From NCBI GenBank assembly GCA_938046585.1, contig CALIWR010000022.1, forward strand, positions 1-64,000: a stretch of 64,000 nt of DNA. Direction: 5' to 3'. Positions 17,934 through 27,085 of this stretch are shown in pieces. Below the pieces are notes generated by a model. It did not search any database. It was given only the letters and a program-made list of their open reading frames with translations, and had not been told where the DNA came from. Origin of the DNA: an uncultured Propionibacteriaceae bacterium. Its GTDB lineage: Bacteria > Actinomycetota > Actinomycetes > Propionibacteriales > Propionibacteriaceae. How positions within the stretch are numbered: position 1 is the stretch's first letter; every line of letters begins with the position of its first letter. A program made the translations under genes and the position numbers.

Positions 17934-18260
17934 TCAGTGCGCTTCTTCGTATGCCGAACGAATCTCGGCCGGTACCCGGCCGCGACCACTCACCTGATAG
18001 CCGTTGTCGCGAGCCCAGGCGCGAATGTCGTTGGCCTGCGAACGCGTCGAACGCATCGCACGCGCCCCGCGGCCGCCCTTACGACCACCAGTCCGACGCC
18101 CGTGGCCGATCCACGACGCCAGCACGTCGCGCAACTTCTCGGCATTGTCCTTCGACAGGTCGATCTCGTAGGTGACGCCATCGAGTCCGAACTTCACGGT
18201 CTCGTCAGCGGGACCGCCATCGACATCGTCCTCGAGGACGATCTGAGTACGCTGAACCAT
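17934..18260 (-). CDS. lsr2: Nucleoid-associated xenogeneic silencer Lsr2
   Basis: A 108-residue protein beginning M-V-Q-R-T-Q-I-V-L-E-D-D. The N-terminal dimerisation domain (1-55) contains E-I-D-L-S-K-D-N-A-E-K-L-R. The C-terminal domain ends with I-R-A-W-A-R-D-N-G-Y-Q-V-S-G-R-G-R-V, which includes the R-G-R AT-hook-like motif that reads the minor groove of AT-rich DNA. It silences foreign AT-rich genes and organises the nucleoid. GGAGCTAGGG precedes the ATG, so the 12-codon extension upstream is unlikely. The lsr2-clpC neighbourhood is common in actinobacteria. Confidence 0.95.
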   Translation of the reverse strand: MVQRTQIVLEDDVDGGPADETVKFGLDGVTYEIDLSKDNAEKLRDVLASWIGHGRRTGGRKGGRGARAMRSTRSQANDIRAWARDNGYQVSGRGRVPAEIRSAYEEAH

Positions 18261-18452
18261 CCCTAGCTCCATATCTCGAGTCGTTGCTAGCACCAATTCG
18301 GGTGCCGTCGAAACCCTACCTTAACCAGGTTTCGGTCAAATGCCAATGAGCCATGCCCCACAAATGCCCGGATCCAGTAATCACGACCTCCTGCACGGAT
18401 GCCGAGCCAGACGATAGTGTGAGTCGGGGTGGCACGACGAAAGGAGACCGGC

Positions 18453-19466
18453 GTGACTCGTCGTCAGCGCCCTGACCCTAAGCGGGCCGACATCAAGGAT
18501 GTCGCACGCCAGGCTGGAGTCTCGGTCGGCACGGTCTCGAACGTCCTCAACCGTCCCGACTTCGTCACCGACTCCACTCGGGAACGGGTACAAGCAGCAA
18601 TAGCTGAACTTCACTTCGTTCGTAACGGCACAGCCCGCCAGTTGCGGGCCGGACGACCGATGACCGTCGGGGTAGTAGTACTGGACTTGGGGAATGCCTT
18701 CTATACCGAACTGGTCCGCGGTATCGAAGACCGGCTAGCCGCCGACGGGCTGCTGATGATGCTGTGCAGTTCCGACGAAGACCCAGATCGCGAACGCCGC
18801 TACTTACGCCAGTTCGCCGAACAGGGGGTATGCGGACTGCTGATCGCCCCATTCCGGACCTCGCCGCAGTGGCTGGCGAGCCTGACGGCGATGCAGACCC
18901 CCGTGGTGCTGCTCGACACCCACAGCACCGACCTGCCGTCGGTCGGAGTCGACAATGTCCTGGGCGCCCGGCTCGCGGTCAGACACCTACTCGACAACGG
19001 GCACCGGCGGATTCTGCTGGCCAACGGGCCACGTGACCTGCAGCAGTGCCGAGACCGCGCTGCCGGAGCCCGGGAAGCGGTCCGTAGCGCCGGCCTGGAC
19101 CCGGCCGAGGTGCTACCCGAGATCTGCCTGCCCGACACCACCGCCGAAGCCGGCGCAACGGGGATGCTGGCCGCCTGGGACACCGGCCTTGAGGTCACGG
19201 CGGTCTGCTGCGTTAACGACGCGGTGGCGCTGGGAGTGATGTGGGCGCTGCGGGACCGGGGGGTCATAATCCCCGACGCGGTAGCAGTGGTCGGCTACGA
19301 CGACATTCCCCTGGCCAGGGAATTGGCAGTTCCCTTGAGCTCGGTTCGACAACCCATGCGGGAGATGGGCTGGCGAGCGGCCGACCTGCTGCTCAGTAAC
19401 CGGCTCGAGCACATCAGTTTCGCCCCCGAACTGGTGATACGGGCCTCCTCCACCTGGCGTCGGTAA
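18453..19466 (+). CDS. LacI-family transcriptional regulator
   Basis: A 337-residue regulator. The N-terminal helix-turn-helix is I-K-D-V-A-R-Q-A-G-V-S-V-G-T-V-S-N-V-L-N, followed by a periplasmic-binding-protein-like sensor (G-V-V-V-L-D-L-G-N-A-F-Y, then V-V-G-Y-D-D-I-P-L-A). GTG at 18453 has AAGGAG 8 bp upstream; GTG at 18429, eight codons earlier and 8 nt after a TAGTGT box (18415-18420), is the alternative. There is no adjacent sugar operon, so the ligand is unknown. Divergent from lsr2. Confidence 0.85.
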   Translation: MTRRQRPDPKRADIKDVARQAGVSVGTVSNVLNRPDFVTDSTRERVQAAIAELHFVRNGTARQLRAGRPMTVGVVVLDLGNAFYTELVRGIEDRLAADGLLMMLCSSDEDPDRERRYLRQFAEQGVCGLLIAPFRTSPQWLASLTAMQTPVVLLDTHSTDLPSVGVDNVLGARLAVRHLLDNGHRRILLANGPRDLQQCRDRAAGAREAVRSAGLDPAEVLPEICLPDTTAEAGATGMLAAWDTGLEVTAVCCVNDAVALGVMWALRDRGVIIPDAVAVVGYDDIPLARELAVPLSSVRQPMREMGWRAADLLLSNRLEHISFAPELVIRASSTWRR

Positions 19467-19549
19467 ACCCACACCTGGTCATCAACGCCCGTGGATCTGC
19501 TCGATCGGAGGCTTGTCATAGCGCCTTGGCAGGCAGTGGAAATACGAAA

Positions 19550-19595
19550 CCGGCCGGGGTCCCCCGAGACAGCAGCGCTGTCTCTGCCCGGCCGG
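19550..19595. terminator. Bidirectional hairpin between convergent genes
   Basis: Outer arms CCGGCCGGG (19550-19558) and CCCGGCCGG (19587-19595) enclose an inner stem GAGACAG/CTGTCTC. It sits between the stop of the LacI gene and the stop of the minus-strand gene 19618-20298. Confidence 0.75.
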
Positions 19596-19617
19596 AATCC
19601 GAAATGTCGTCTTGGTA

Positions 19618-20298
19618 TCAGGCCTGCTTGCGGTAGAGCGGAGTCCCGCCGTTCGGATCGTCACGGTCGACAGTGACCAGAGCCGCGACCGAGGGCATCT
19701 CGGCGGTGCCCCAGACTTCGGCCTCGTTCAGGTCATCCGACAGCCGACGGACCCGACGCGGCAAGGTGAGCACCTCGGCCGCATGCGCGACCTCGGTCTC
19801 GCTGACTTCGGGAACCATCTCCGGCTCCAGCTCGGGTGTCGCCTGGGTGATCCGGGCCAGGAGCTCGTCCCGCTCGGCTGTGAGAGCCGCGGCACCGCCG
19901 CGCAGGCTCGACACCAGCTGCTGCTGCCCGGCCAGCTCCTGGCGCGCCTCTACCAGGTCGGCGCGGGTGTCAGCCAGATCACCGGCCAACTGGACGTTAC
20001 GGTTACGCAGCAACGACGTCACCAGCTCATAGCCGGTACGCTGCGCGGACAGCTCCTCGTGATACCGCTCGTGCATCACCATGAGCCGGGCATGATAGGC
20101 CAGCTTGGAAGTCTGGAATTCTCGCCAACTGAAGTACAGGGCCACTGCTGCCCCGACCAGCAGGGCAGCGATTCCAAGCCGCCCCACCCAGGGCGCGAAC
20201 GGGAAGCAGACAATCCCGACTCCACCTCCGATCCCCGCCGCGAACTGGGCGATCCGGAAGTTTCGACTGAGCTGGGCACTACGTGTGGGGGAAGTCAC
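19618..20298 (-). CDS. Hypothetical membrane protein with coiled coil
   Basis: A 226-residue protein with two membrane segments near the N-terminus (about 15-35 and 40-57) followed by a long charged, heptad-like helix (about 65-150: E-R-Y-H-E-E-L-S-A-Q, then D-L-A-D-T-R-A-D-L-V-E-A-R-Q-E-L) and an acidic tail. I do not recognise the family. The start is GTG at 20298, exactly 6 nt after TAGCCT (20310-20305), so it is probably leaderless. It is convergent with the LacI gene and no partner is evident. Confidence 0.6.
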   Translation of the reverse strand: MTSPTRSAQLSRNFRIAQFAAGIGGGVGIVCFPFAPWVGRLGIAALLVGAAVALYFSWREFQTSKLAYHARLMVMHERYHEELSAQRTGYELVTSLLRNRNVQLAGDLADTRADLVEARQELAGQQQLVSSLRGGAAALTAERDELLARITQATPELEPEMVPEVSETEVAHAAEVLTLPRRVRRLSDDLNEAEVWGTAEMPSVAALVTVDRDDPNGGTPLYRKQA

Positions 20299-20481
20299 CC
20301 GCTCAGGCTACGCGCTCATCGCCATCATCCCTGACAGCGCCTGCGCGTGTCGCGATCCAAAGATCATCGTTTTTGCGAGGACAGTCTCATTTTTCGGGCT
20401 TCCTGCAGGAACTGTCGGACAGCCCCGTTCCTCTGGTCCACAGATCGGATTCCGTACCCAGCACCATCGGACGCCGCGGTA

Positions 20482-20964
20482 TCAGCTGGGGTCCTCATTG
20501 AGGTCTGAGTCGGGTGGTCGGGGCGCGCGGCAGGCCCGTTCCGTGAACCAGCCGGCCACCACGACCGCTGCTGCGGCTACCGCTGACAGCAGGCTACGGA
20601 TCACCCGCTCCCGCGGGGCAGCAGCCTCGAAGCGGGGCAGGAAGAAGAGCGCGCAGGTGAGATAGCCGCCAACTAGCAGGGAACCGCCAACCAGCATCGC
20701 CCGGGCGACAGCGAGGGTGACCACCGAGGCCTGCGGCTCGGCAGGACGACGGTTGACATGATTGCGAACATGCGTGGCCCGGGCCATCACCCCGCCCCCG
20801 GCCGCGGCTGCCAGCAGCAGCGCCGGAGTGGTCCACGGGATCTGCGGGACCGCGAGGGAGAACGCCGTCAGCGCAGTAAGGGCGACAAAAGTCACGGCCC
20901 CGCCTACCACCAGGCAGGCGATCAGGCTTCGCAGCCGGGTCGGAGTCAGACTCGGCTCAGCCAT
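20482..20964 (-). CDS. DUF3180 membrane protein
   Basis: A 160-residue protein with four predicted membrane helices and a Pro/Asp-rich tail. Size, topology and its place directly after folK identify it as the DUF3180 family that ends the folate cluster in many actinobacteria. Function unknown. Its start overlaps the folK stop by 8 bp, so it is translationally coupled to folK. Confidence 0.75.
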   Translation of the reverse strand: MAEPSLTPTRLRSLIACLVVGGAVTFVALTALTAFSLAVPQIPWTTPALLLAAAAGGGVMARATHVRNHVNRRPAEPQASVVTLAVARAMLVGGSLLVGGYLTCALFFLPRFEAAAPRERVIRSLLSAVAAAAVVVAGWFTERACRAPRPPDSDLNEDPS

Positions 20965-21457
20965 CGCCCCGCAACCTCAGATCGGGCCGGGACCGGACCC
21001 CACCGGGGCTGACCTGGGCCAGGTGCTCGACGACTGGTCGGTCGGCGACCTGGAATGTCGGATCAACATCAGCCCACGGCACCAGCACAAAACCACGTTC
21101 CACGGCCCGTGGATGCGGCACGATCAACTCATCGCTGCGGATCTCGGTCGTCCCATGGGCGAGCAGATCCACATCCAGAGTGCGCGGGCCGTTAGGTTCG
21201 GCCCGGACCCGGCCTGCCTGCTGCTCTAACCGCTGCCCCAGCCGCAGCAGCGACCATGGATCCAGGTTGGTGACCCCGACCACTACGGCGTTCAGGTAGT
21301 CCGGTTGCTCGACCCCGCCGACCGGATCGGTCTCGTACACGCCCGACAGCCGCAGGTCGCTGATCCCCGCGGCACGCAGCCCGTCGACAGCCCGCTGCAG
21401 GTGGCCGAGCCGGTCCCCCAGATTGCTGCCCAGCGCGATCGCGACCCGGGTAGTCAT
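20957..21457 (-). CDS. folK: 2-amino-4-hydroxy-6-hydroxymethyldihydropteridine diphosphokinase
   Basis: A 166-residue HPPK. Motifs visible are A-L-G-S-N-L-G-D-R (N-terminus), E-T-D-P-V-G-G (loop 2), the R-T-L-D-V-D-L-L metal-binding motif, and P-H-P-R-A-V-E-R-G-F-V. It transfers pyrophosphate from ATP to the pterin before FolP. The ATG at 21457 overlaps the folB stop by 4 bp. Confidence 0.95.
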   Translation of the reverse strand: MTTRVAIALGSNLGDRLGHLQRAVDGLRAAGISDLRLSGVYETDPVGGVEQPDYLNAVVVGVTNLDPWSLLRLGQRLEQQAGRVRAEPNGPRTLDVDLLAHGTTEIRSDELIVPHPRAVERGFVLVPWADVDPTFQVADRPVVEHLAQVSPGGVRSRPDLRLRGDG

Positions 21458-21849
21458 CGGCAGCGCCGTCGTACGGTGACCGCGACGTCCGTACAACCGG
21501 AGTCGACCGCGGCCCGGGGTTTGTGGATCCGGACCTCGACCGCGGCCGTACCGGGCAGCCGCAGCAGGACCTGACACAGGTACCCCCCCAGCGTCTCCAG
21601 GAGCCGGAACGAGGTTTGCGCGACCTGGTCGGCAATGATCTGGCCCACCTCGACGTAGCTGACGGTGGCGTCGAGCTGGTCAGCCCGATCCCGGACCGGG
21701 TCCAGCCAGACGGTGACGTCGACGGTGAAGTCCTGGGCAGTAGTCTGCTCATCGTCCCAGACCCCGTGACAACCGCGAGCCGCCACCTGGACCAGGTCGA
21801 TCCGGTCGAGGTGGTCCAGGTCGGCTCGGGCCACCGGCTCCAGATTCAT
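21454..21849 (-). CDS. folB: Dihydroneopterin aldolase
   Basis: A 131-residue FolB of usual length with the start region L-V-Q-V-A-A-R-G-C-H-G-V and the conserved V-S-Y-V-E-V-G and E-T-L-G-G-Y-L segments. It converts dihydroneopterin to the hydroxymethyl-pterin used by FolK. Overlaps of 4 bp join it to folP and folK. Confidence 0.93.
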   Translation of the reverse strand: MNLEPVARADLDHLDRIDLVQVAARGCHGVWDDEQTTAQDFTVDVTVWLDPVRDRADQLDATVSYVEVGQIIADQVAQTSFRLLETLGGYLCQVLLRLPGTAAVEVRIHKPRAAVDSGCTDVAVTVRRRCR

Positions 21850-22667
21850 GGCTGCCCCCGAAGCCGTTCAGCGACCGCCACCGCAGCCAGATGGTCGGTG
21901 ACAGTGTGGGTCCGGACCGCCCAGACCCCCCGGCCGGCCAGCCAGGCGGTCACCGCCGCCGAGGCGGCGTCACGCTGCGGCGGTTGCGCGCCGGCGCTGA
22001 CATCAGCCAGGAACCGTTTCCGGGAGACCCCCCACAGCATCGGCAGCCCGATCGTTTGGAACTGCTCAGCGGCACGGACCAGCGCCCAATTCTGGTCGGA
22101 GTCCTTGCTAAAGCCGATCCCCGGGTCGAGCATGATCCGTTCCGGATCGATTCGAGCCTGGACTGCGGCCTTGACCCGGTCCAACAGCTCGGCGCGAACC
22201 TCGGCCACCACATCCTGGTAGTGGGCGGCCTGGTCCATCTGCCGGGAATGGGTCCGCCAATGCATGGCGATGTAGCCGCAGCCCAGCCGAGCGACGGTCG
22301 CCAGCATCCGCGGGTCAGCCAGGCCACCGGAGACATCGTTGACGATTACCGCTCCGGCCTCGACACAGCACTGCGCGACCTCAGCCCGCATCGTGTCGAT
22401 GCTGACCGCCACCGCCTGGCTGGCGAGGGCGGACACCACCGGTAGGACCCGGTCCAGCTCCTCATCGGCGCTGACCCGGTCCGCGCCGGGGCGGGTCGAC
22501 TCGCCGCCGACGTCGACGATTGCAGCGCCTTCGGCGGCTAAACGCAACCCGTGGGCGATCGCGGATCCGGGGTCGGCGTGGTCACCGCCGTCACTGAAGG
22601 AATCCGGGGTGACGTTGACGATCCCCATCACCCGGGTCGGGGCCGGGGTTAGCAGGGCCGAGATCAT
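21846..22667 (-). CDS. folP: Dihydropteroate synthase
   Basis: A 273-residue TIM-barrel enzyme. It has G-I-V-N-V-T-P-D-S-F-S-D-G-G near the N-terminus, D-V-G-G-E-S-T-R-P-G-A in the second signature, and L-D-P-G-I-G-F-S-K. It condenses pABA with the pterin pyrophosphate. The ATG at 22667 overlaps the folE stop by 4 bp; the much longer upstream open frame is not homologous and only shadows folE. Confidence 0.95.
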   Translation of the reverse strand: MISALLTPAPTRVMGIVNVTPDSFSDGGDHADPGSAIAHGLRLAAEGAAIVDVGGESTRPGADRVSADEELDRVLPVVSALASQAVAVSIDTMRAEVAQCCVEAGAVIVNDVSGGLADPRMLATVARLGCGYIAMHWRTHSRQMDQAAHYQDVVAEVRAELLDRVKAAVQARIDPERIMLDPGIGFSKDSDQNWALVRAAEQFQTIGLPMLWGVSRKRFLADVSAGAQPPQRDAASAAVTAWLAGRGVWAVRTHTVTDHLAAVAVAERLRGQP

Positions 22668-23233
22668 GACCGGTTCCCCCGGATCAGGCCCATCGCCTCG
22701 GCACGGGTAGCCGGGTCGTGGAGGCTGCCGCGGACCGCGGAGGTGATGGTCATCGAACCTGGTTTCCGGACCCCGCGTATGGTCAGACACATGTGCTCGG
22801 CCTCGATCACCACGATCACCCCCAGCGGGTGCAGCCTGTGGACTAAGGCGTCGGCGACCTGGCTGGTAAGCCGCTCCTGGACCTGGAGCCGGCGGGCGTA
22901 CCCGTCGATCAGCCGGGCCAGCTTCGACAAACCCGTCACCCGCTGATCGGGGATATAGCCGATATGAGCCCGGCCGAAAAAGGGCAACAGGTGATGCTCG
23001 CAAATCGAATAGACCTCAATGTCGCGTACCAGCACCAGTTCGGAATGGTCGATGTCGAAGGTCTTATCGAGGACCCGCCCCGGATCAGTCCTGTTACCCG
23101 CCAGCATCTCCGCGAAGGCCCGGGCCACCCGGGCCGGGGTCTCCCGTAACCCGTCCCGGTCAGGGTCCTCGCCGACGCCGACCAACAGCTCTCGTACCGC
23201 CGCCTCGACGCGGGCCTCATCGAAAGCCTCCAC
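22664..23233 (-). CDS. folE: GTP cyclohydrolase I
   Basis: A 189-residue enzyme opening the pterin pathway. Zinc ligands are visible in S-I-C-E-H-H-L-L-P-F and A-E-H-M-C-L-T-I-R-G. The start is placed at GTG 23233, only 1 nt after the ftsH stop, with GGAG 6 nt upstream; that gives the usual family length. An ATG further upstream overlaps ftsH and adds unrelated sequence. It is expressed from the ftsH-folE-folP-folB-folK-DUF3180 run. Confidence 0.93.
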   Translation of the reverse strand: MEAFDEARVEAAVRELLVGVGEDPDRDGLRETPARVARAFAEMLAGNRTDPGRVLDKTFDIDHSELVLVRDIEVYSICEHHLLPFFGRAHIGYIPDQRVTGLSKLARLIDGYARRLQVQERLTSQVADALVHRLHPLGVIVVIEAEHMCLTIRGVRKPGSMTITSAVRGSLHDPATRAEAMGLIRGNRS

Positions 23234-23234
23234 C

Positions 23235-25364
23235 TCAGGCTCCGGGGTCAGAATCCCGGGGCTGGTCTGGGGACTGCCCCGGCTGCCACTGCGGCGGCGC
23301 CCAGCCGCTGGTCGGGGTGGTATCGGTCCACTGCGTACCAGGACGCCAGCCGAGCGGCACCTGCGGCTGCGCTTCGCCGCTTTGACTGGTCGGCGGCTGG
23401 CCGGGCTGCAGGCTCGTGGCCGGCGCAGCCCCAGCAGGTTCCAGTTCACCGGTGGGACGCGGCGGCGGGGTCACCGGCGGCACATCGGATGGCTTGCGCA
23501 ATTCGGAGCCGGTCCAGGCCGGCCGCTTCTCGCGGCGCTTCAAGGCCTGGAAAATCTGGGCTACCTGCTCCTTGTCCAGGGTCTCTTGCACCAGCAATTG
23601 GCGGACCAATTCGTCGAGCACGGCCCGGTTCTCCTGCAGAACGTCAAAGGCCTCCTGGTGGGCAGTCGCGATCAGCTGCGAGACCTCCTCGTCAATGATC
23701 GCGGCGGTTCGTTCGGAGAAACCGCGCCCCTGACCCATCTCCATGCCGACAAACGGCTCCCGGTCATCGCTGCCAAGCCGGACCGCGCCCAGCCGCTCGG
23801 TCATCCCGTACTGGGTGACCATTGCCCGAGCCACCTTGGTGGCCTTCTCGATGTCGTTGCTGGCGCCGGTGGTCGGGTCGTGGAAGATCATCTCTTCGGC
23901 GGCTCGCCCGCCCAGCAGGTACGCAAGCTGGTCGAGCAATTCGCCGCGGGTCTGGCTGTACTTGTCCTGGTCCGGCAGCACCATCGTGTAACCAAGCGCC
24001 TTGCCGCGGGGCAAGATGGTGACCTTCTGCACCGGGTCGGTGCCCGGCATCGCCGCCGCCACCAACGCATGCCCGCCCTCGTGGTAAGCGGTGATCAGCA
24101 ACTCGTCCGAACTCATCAGCCGAGTCCGGCGCTGCGGCCCGGCGATCACCCGGTCGATGGCTTCGTCCAAGGCTTCGTCCGTGATCAGCTGCCGGTTCGA
24201 CCGGGCCGTCAACAGGGCCGCCTCATTCAGCACATTGGCCAGATCGGCCCCGGTGAAGCCTGGGGTACGGCGGGCGATCGCGGCCAGGTCCACCCCCGCT
24301 GCCATCGGCTTGCCGGTGGCGTGGACCCGGAGAATCCGCTCCCGCCCGGCCAAGTCCGGCGCGTCGACCGCGATCTGGCGATCGAAGCGGCCGGGTCGCA
24401 GCAGCGCCGGGTCCAACACGTCGGGACGGTTAGTCGCGGCGATCAGGATCACCCCGCCGCGGACATCGAAGCCGTCCATCTCGACCAGCAGCTGGTTCAG
24501 GGTCTGCTCACGCTCGTCATGGCCACCGCCCATACCCGCGCCGCGGTGCCGCCCGACCGCGTCGATCTCGTCGATAAAGACGATCGCCGGGGCCGAATCC
24601 TTCGCCTGCTCGAAGAGGTCCCGGACCCGGGAAGCGCCGACACCGACGAACATCTCGACGAAGTCCGAGCCGGAGATCGAGAAGAACGGCACCCCGGCCT
24701 CGCCGGCGACAGCCCTCGCCAGCAGGGTTTTCCCGGTACCGGGAGGCCCGTACAGCAGCACCCCCTTGGGGATCTTGGCGCCGACCGCCCGAAACTTGGC
24801 CGGCTCAGCGAGAAATTCCTTGATCTCCTGTAACTCTTCGATCGCCTCGTCGACCCCGGCCACGTCAGCGAAGGTGGTCTTCGGGGTGTCCTTGCTGGCG
24901 ACTTTGGCCCGCGACTTGCCGAACTGCATCACCCGCGAGCCGCCACCCTGCAGCGAATGCATCAAGAAGAAGAAGACCACCCCGATCAGCAGGAACGGGA
25001 TGATGGTGGCCAGAAACGAGCCCCAGAAACCAGGAGTCGGGTTGACACCCTTCCAAGATTCCAGGCTGCCATCGCTCACCCGCTGGTTGAGCCGTGCCGT
25101 GAGCTCGTCGACCTGGCGACCAACCCAGACCGCCTTGATCTTGGTCTTGCGGTCGTCGGCTTTTTCGATCTCGATCGTCTGCTCGCCGGCGGTGAGGATG
25201 ACCTCCTTGAGCTTGTCGTTGCCGTTGATCACCGCGACCGCCTCAGAGGTCGGGACCTCCTTGTAGGTCGCATTCCCGGTCAGCTGAAAGACCAGGTACA
25301 AAGCGAACAGCGCCAACAGGATCCACACCAGCGGTCCGCGGAAGAGTCGTTGCAGCGTAGTCAT
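23235..25364 (-). CDS. ftsH: ATP-dependent zinc metalloprotease FtsH
   Basis: A 709-residue membrane AAA protease. Two membrane helices (about 10-30 and 110-135) flank a short extracytoplasmic domain. The AAA module has G-P-P-G-T-G-K-T and I-D-E-I-D-A-V-G-R. The peptidase has the zinc motif H-E-G-G-H. A Pro/Gln-rich tail of about 80 residues extends the C-terminus, as in other actinobacteria. It degrades misassembled membrane proteins. It leads the folate genes, and the 115 bp separating it from hpt may hold a promoter. Confidence 0.97.
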   Translation of the reverse strand: MTTLQRLFRGPLVWILLALFALYLVFQLTGNATYKEVPTSEAVAVINGNDKLKEVILTAGEQTIEIEKADDRKTKIKAVWVGRQVDELTARLNQRVSDGSLESWKGVNPTPGFWGSFLATIIPFLLIGVVFFFLMHSLQGGGSRVMQFGKSRAKVASKDTPKTTFADVAGVDEAIEELQEIKEFLAEPAKFRAVGAKIPKGVLLYGPPGTGKTLLARAVAGEAGVPFFSISGSDFVEMFVGVGASRVRDLFEQAKDSAPAIVFIDEIDAVGRHRGAGMGGGHDEREQTLNQLLVEMDGFDVRGGVILIAATNRPDVLDPALLRPGRFDRQIAVDAPDLAGRERILRVHATGKPMAAGVDLAAIARRTPGFTGADLANVLNEAALLTARSNRQLITDEALDEAIDRVIAGPQRRTRLMSSDELLITAYHEGGHALVAAAMPGTDPVQKVTILPRGKALGYTMVLPDQDKYSQTRGELLDQLAYLLGGRAAEEMIFHDPTTGASNDIEKATKVARAMVTQYGMTERLGAVRLGSDDREPFVGMEMGQGRGFSERTAAIIDEEVSQLIATAHQEAFDVLQENRAVLDELVRQLLVQETLDKEQVAQIFQALKRREKRPAWTGSELRKPSDVPPVTPPPRPTGELEPAGAAPATSLQPGQPPTSQSGEAQPQVPLGWRPGTQWTDTTPTSGWAPPQWQPGQSPDQPRDSDPGA

Positions 25365-25479
25365 GCCTGCCTAGAGGTCGTACGGTAAGCATCCGAACTT
25401 TACCAGCGCAGCCTAATCGTCGACCCGGCTATGACGCCGCTGGTCACAGACAGGTACCGCGGCAGGCAGATCCCGGGCA

Positions 25480-26040
25480 TCAGGTGTAGACGTGGGGGGC
25501 GAGGGTGCCCAGTCCGGTCAGGTTGCGGTACCTGCCGGCATAGTCCAGCCCGTAGCCGACCACGAATTCGTTAGGGATGTCGAAGCCCACATACTTCACG
25601 TCGACGCTGTTGCGGGCCGCTTCCAGCTTGCGGAACATCGCCATCACCTCCAGCGAGGCGGGCTGACGCGAACGTAGGTTCTCCAACAAGTAGGCCAGGG
25701 TCAGGCCAGTGTCGACGATGTCCTCGACCACCAGCACGTGGCGACCCAGCAGGTTCGTGTTCAAGTCTTTAAGGATCCGGACCACGCCGGAGGATGTGGT
25801 TCCCGAGCCGTACGAGGAGATCGCCATCCAGTCCATCTCACAGTGGATCGACAGCGCCCGGGACAGGTCCGCCATCACCATCACCGCGCCATTCAGGACC
25901 CCGACCAGGAGCGGGTCCCGGCCCTGGTAGTCGGCATCGATCTGGGCTGCCAGCTCGGTCAACCGATCATCCAGCTGGCTCTTGGTGTACAGCACCCGGG
26001 CCAGGTCGTCAGACACGTCACGCAGGTCCACGGCGATCAC
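25480..26040 (-). CDS. hpt: Hypoxanthine phosphoribosyltransferase
   Basis: A type I PRTase of about 186 residues with V-L-V-V-E-D-I-V-D-T-G-L-T, the PRPP-binding motif, and G-V-L-N-G-A-V-M-V near the N-terminus. It salvages hypoxanthine and guanine. The exact start is uncertain: GTG at 26040 is listed, while ATG 26052 (overlapping tilS by 11 bp) and GTG 26031 are possible. It directly follows tilS, a conserved pairing across many bacteria (tilS-hpt-ftsH). Confidence 0.93.
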   Translation of the reverse strand: MIAVDLRDVSDDLARVLYTKSQLDDRLTELAAQIDADYQGRDPLLVGVLNGAVMVMADLSRALSIHCEMDWMAISSYGSGTTSSGVVRILKDLNTNLLGRHVLVVEDIVDTGLTLAYLLENLRSRQPASLEVMAMFRKLEAARNSVDVKYVGFDIPNEFVVGYGLDYAGRYRNLTGLGTLAPHVYT

Positions 26041-26041
26041 C

Positions 26042-27085
26042 CTAATCCACATCGCCGGCGCCTCCCGGTACCGCGCGCGGGGCAGCTGGGATCACGGCCA
26101 GGGTGGCTCCCGTACGGACCACCCGCAGCCCGGGTACATCGACGCCGCTCTGACCGTGCCAATCGGTGACCAAGGCTTCCACCCGGCGCAGCTGCTGGCC
26201 GCAGATATCATCCCCGCCTTCGCGACGCAGCCAGGTCAACAGCGCCCGACGCCGCAGCGCCGGATGAGCCGCCGCCAGCGGCGCCACATGCAGGTGGTCG
26301 CGGTGGTCGCTGCCAGCGTCGAGCAGGACTTGGGCGGCAAGGCTGTCCAACAGATCAGCGTCGTCACGGCAAAGCTCGCCAGTACGGGCCAGCGCGGCCA
26401 CTATCCCGGGACCCAGGTCACGCTCCAGCAGCGGCAACAGGCGCCGGGCCCGGACCCGCAGGTAGCGCGGGTCGTCGTTGTGGGGGTCGCGCCACCAGTC
26501 CAGGCCCTGCTCGGTACAAGCGGTCTCGGTGTCGGCCCGCGAGACCGACAGCAACGGCCGCCATAGCCGCCCCTGCCGAACCCCGATCCCGGCCATCGAC
26601 CGGGTCCCGGAGCCGCGGGCCAGGCCCAGCAGCACGGTCTCGGCCTGGTCGTCACGGGTGTGCCCCAGCAGCACGCACGCGTCTCGATCGGCCAGCAAAG
26701 CCCGGTGCCGGGCGACCCGGGCCGCAGCCTCGGGGCCGTCCCCGCTGGCGGTCACGTTCACCGGCACCACCTCTGCGGCCAGGCCCAGGCGACGGGCCTG
26801 GGCGGCGGCCGTACCGGCCGCCCGCGCCGATTCCTCCTGGAGCTGATGGTCCACCACGACGGCCCGGGCCGGGACCGGCAGCCGCCCGCGCCGTACCAGC
26901 CAGGCGACCGCCGCGGTCAGCGCCAGCGAGTCCGCGCCGCCGGACAAACCGACCACGACCGAGCCGGCCGGGCGTCGTGGCCGGTTCCGGCCGGCGGGCA
27001 GCGGCCCGGCCAGCGCCGCCTCCACGGTGGTCTGGACCGCGCGCAGGACCCGCGCGGAAGCCGGCCCCAATTCCCGTCGGGCCAT
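26042..27085 (-). CDS. tilS: tRNA(Ile)-lysidine synthase
   Basis: A 347-residue N-type ATP pyrophosphatase. The P-loop-like motif is G-L-S-G-G-A-D-S-L-A-L; G-H-T-R-D-D-Q-A-E-T and G-S-G-T-R-S-M-A-G-I are further family signatures. It modifies C34 of the minor tRNA-Ile to lysidine. The ATG at 27085 shares one base with the upstream stop (TGATG), so translation is coupled to the DUF2342 gene. Confidence 0.93.
   Translation of the reverse strand: MARRELGPASARVLRAVQTTVEAALAGPLPAGRNRPRRPAGSVVVGLSGGADSLALTAAVAWLVRRGRLPVPARAVVVDHQLQEESARAAGTAAAQARRLGLAAEVVPVNVTASGDGPEAAARVARHRALLADRDACVLLGHTRDDQAETVLLGLARGSGTRSMAGIGVRQGRLWRPLLSVSRADTETACTEQGLDWWRDPHNDDPRYLRVRARRLLPLLERDLGPGIVAALARTGELCRDDADLLDSLAAQVLLDAGSDHRDHLHVAPLAAAHPALRRRALLTWLRREGGDDICGQQLRRVEALVTDWHGQSGVDVPGLRVVRTGATLAVIPAAPRAVPGGAGDVD

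Noticed and set aside
23019..24833. 604-codon plus-strand open frame opposite folE and ftsH
   Set aside because: Antisense shadow; both minus-strand genes carry all family motifs.
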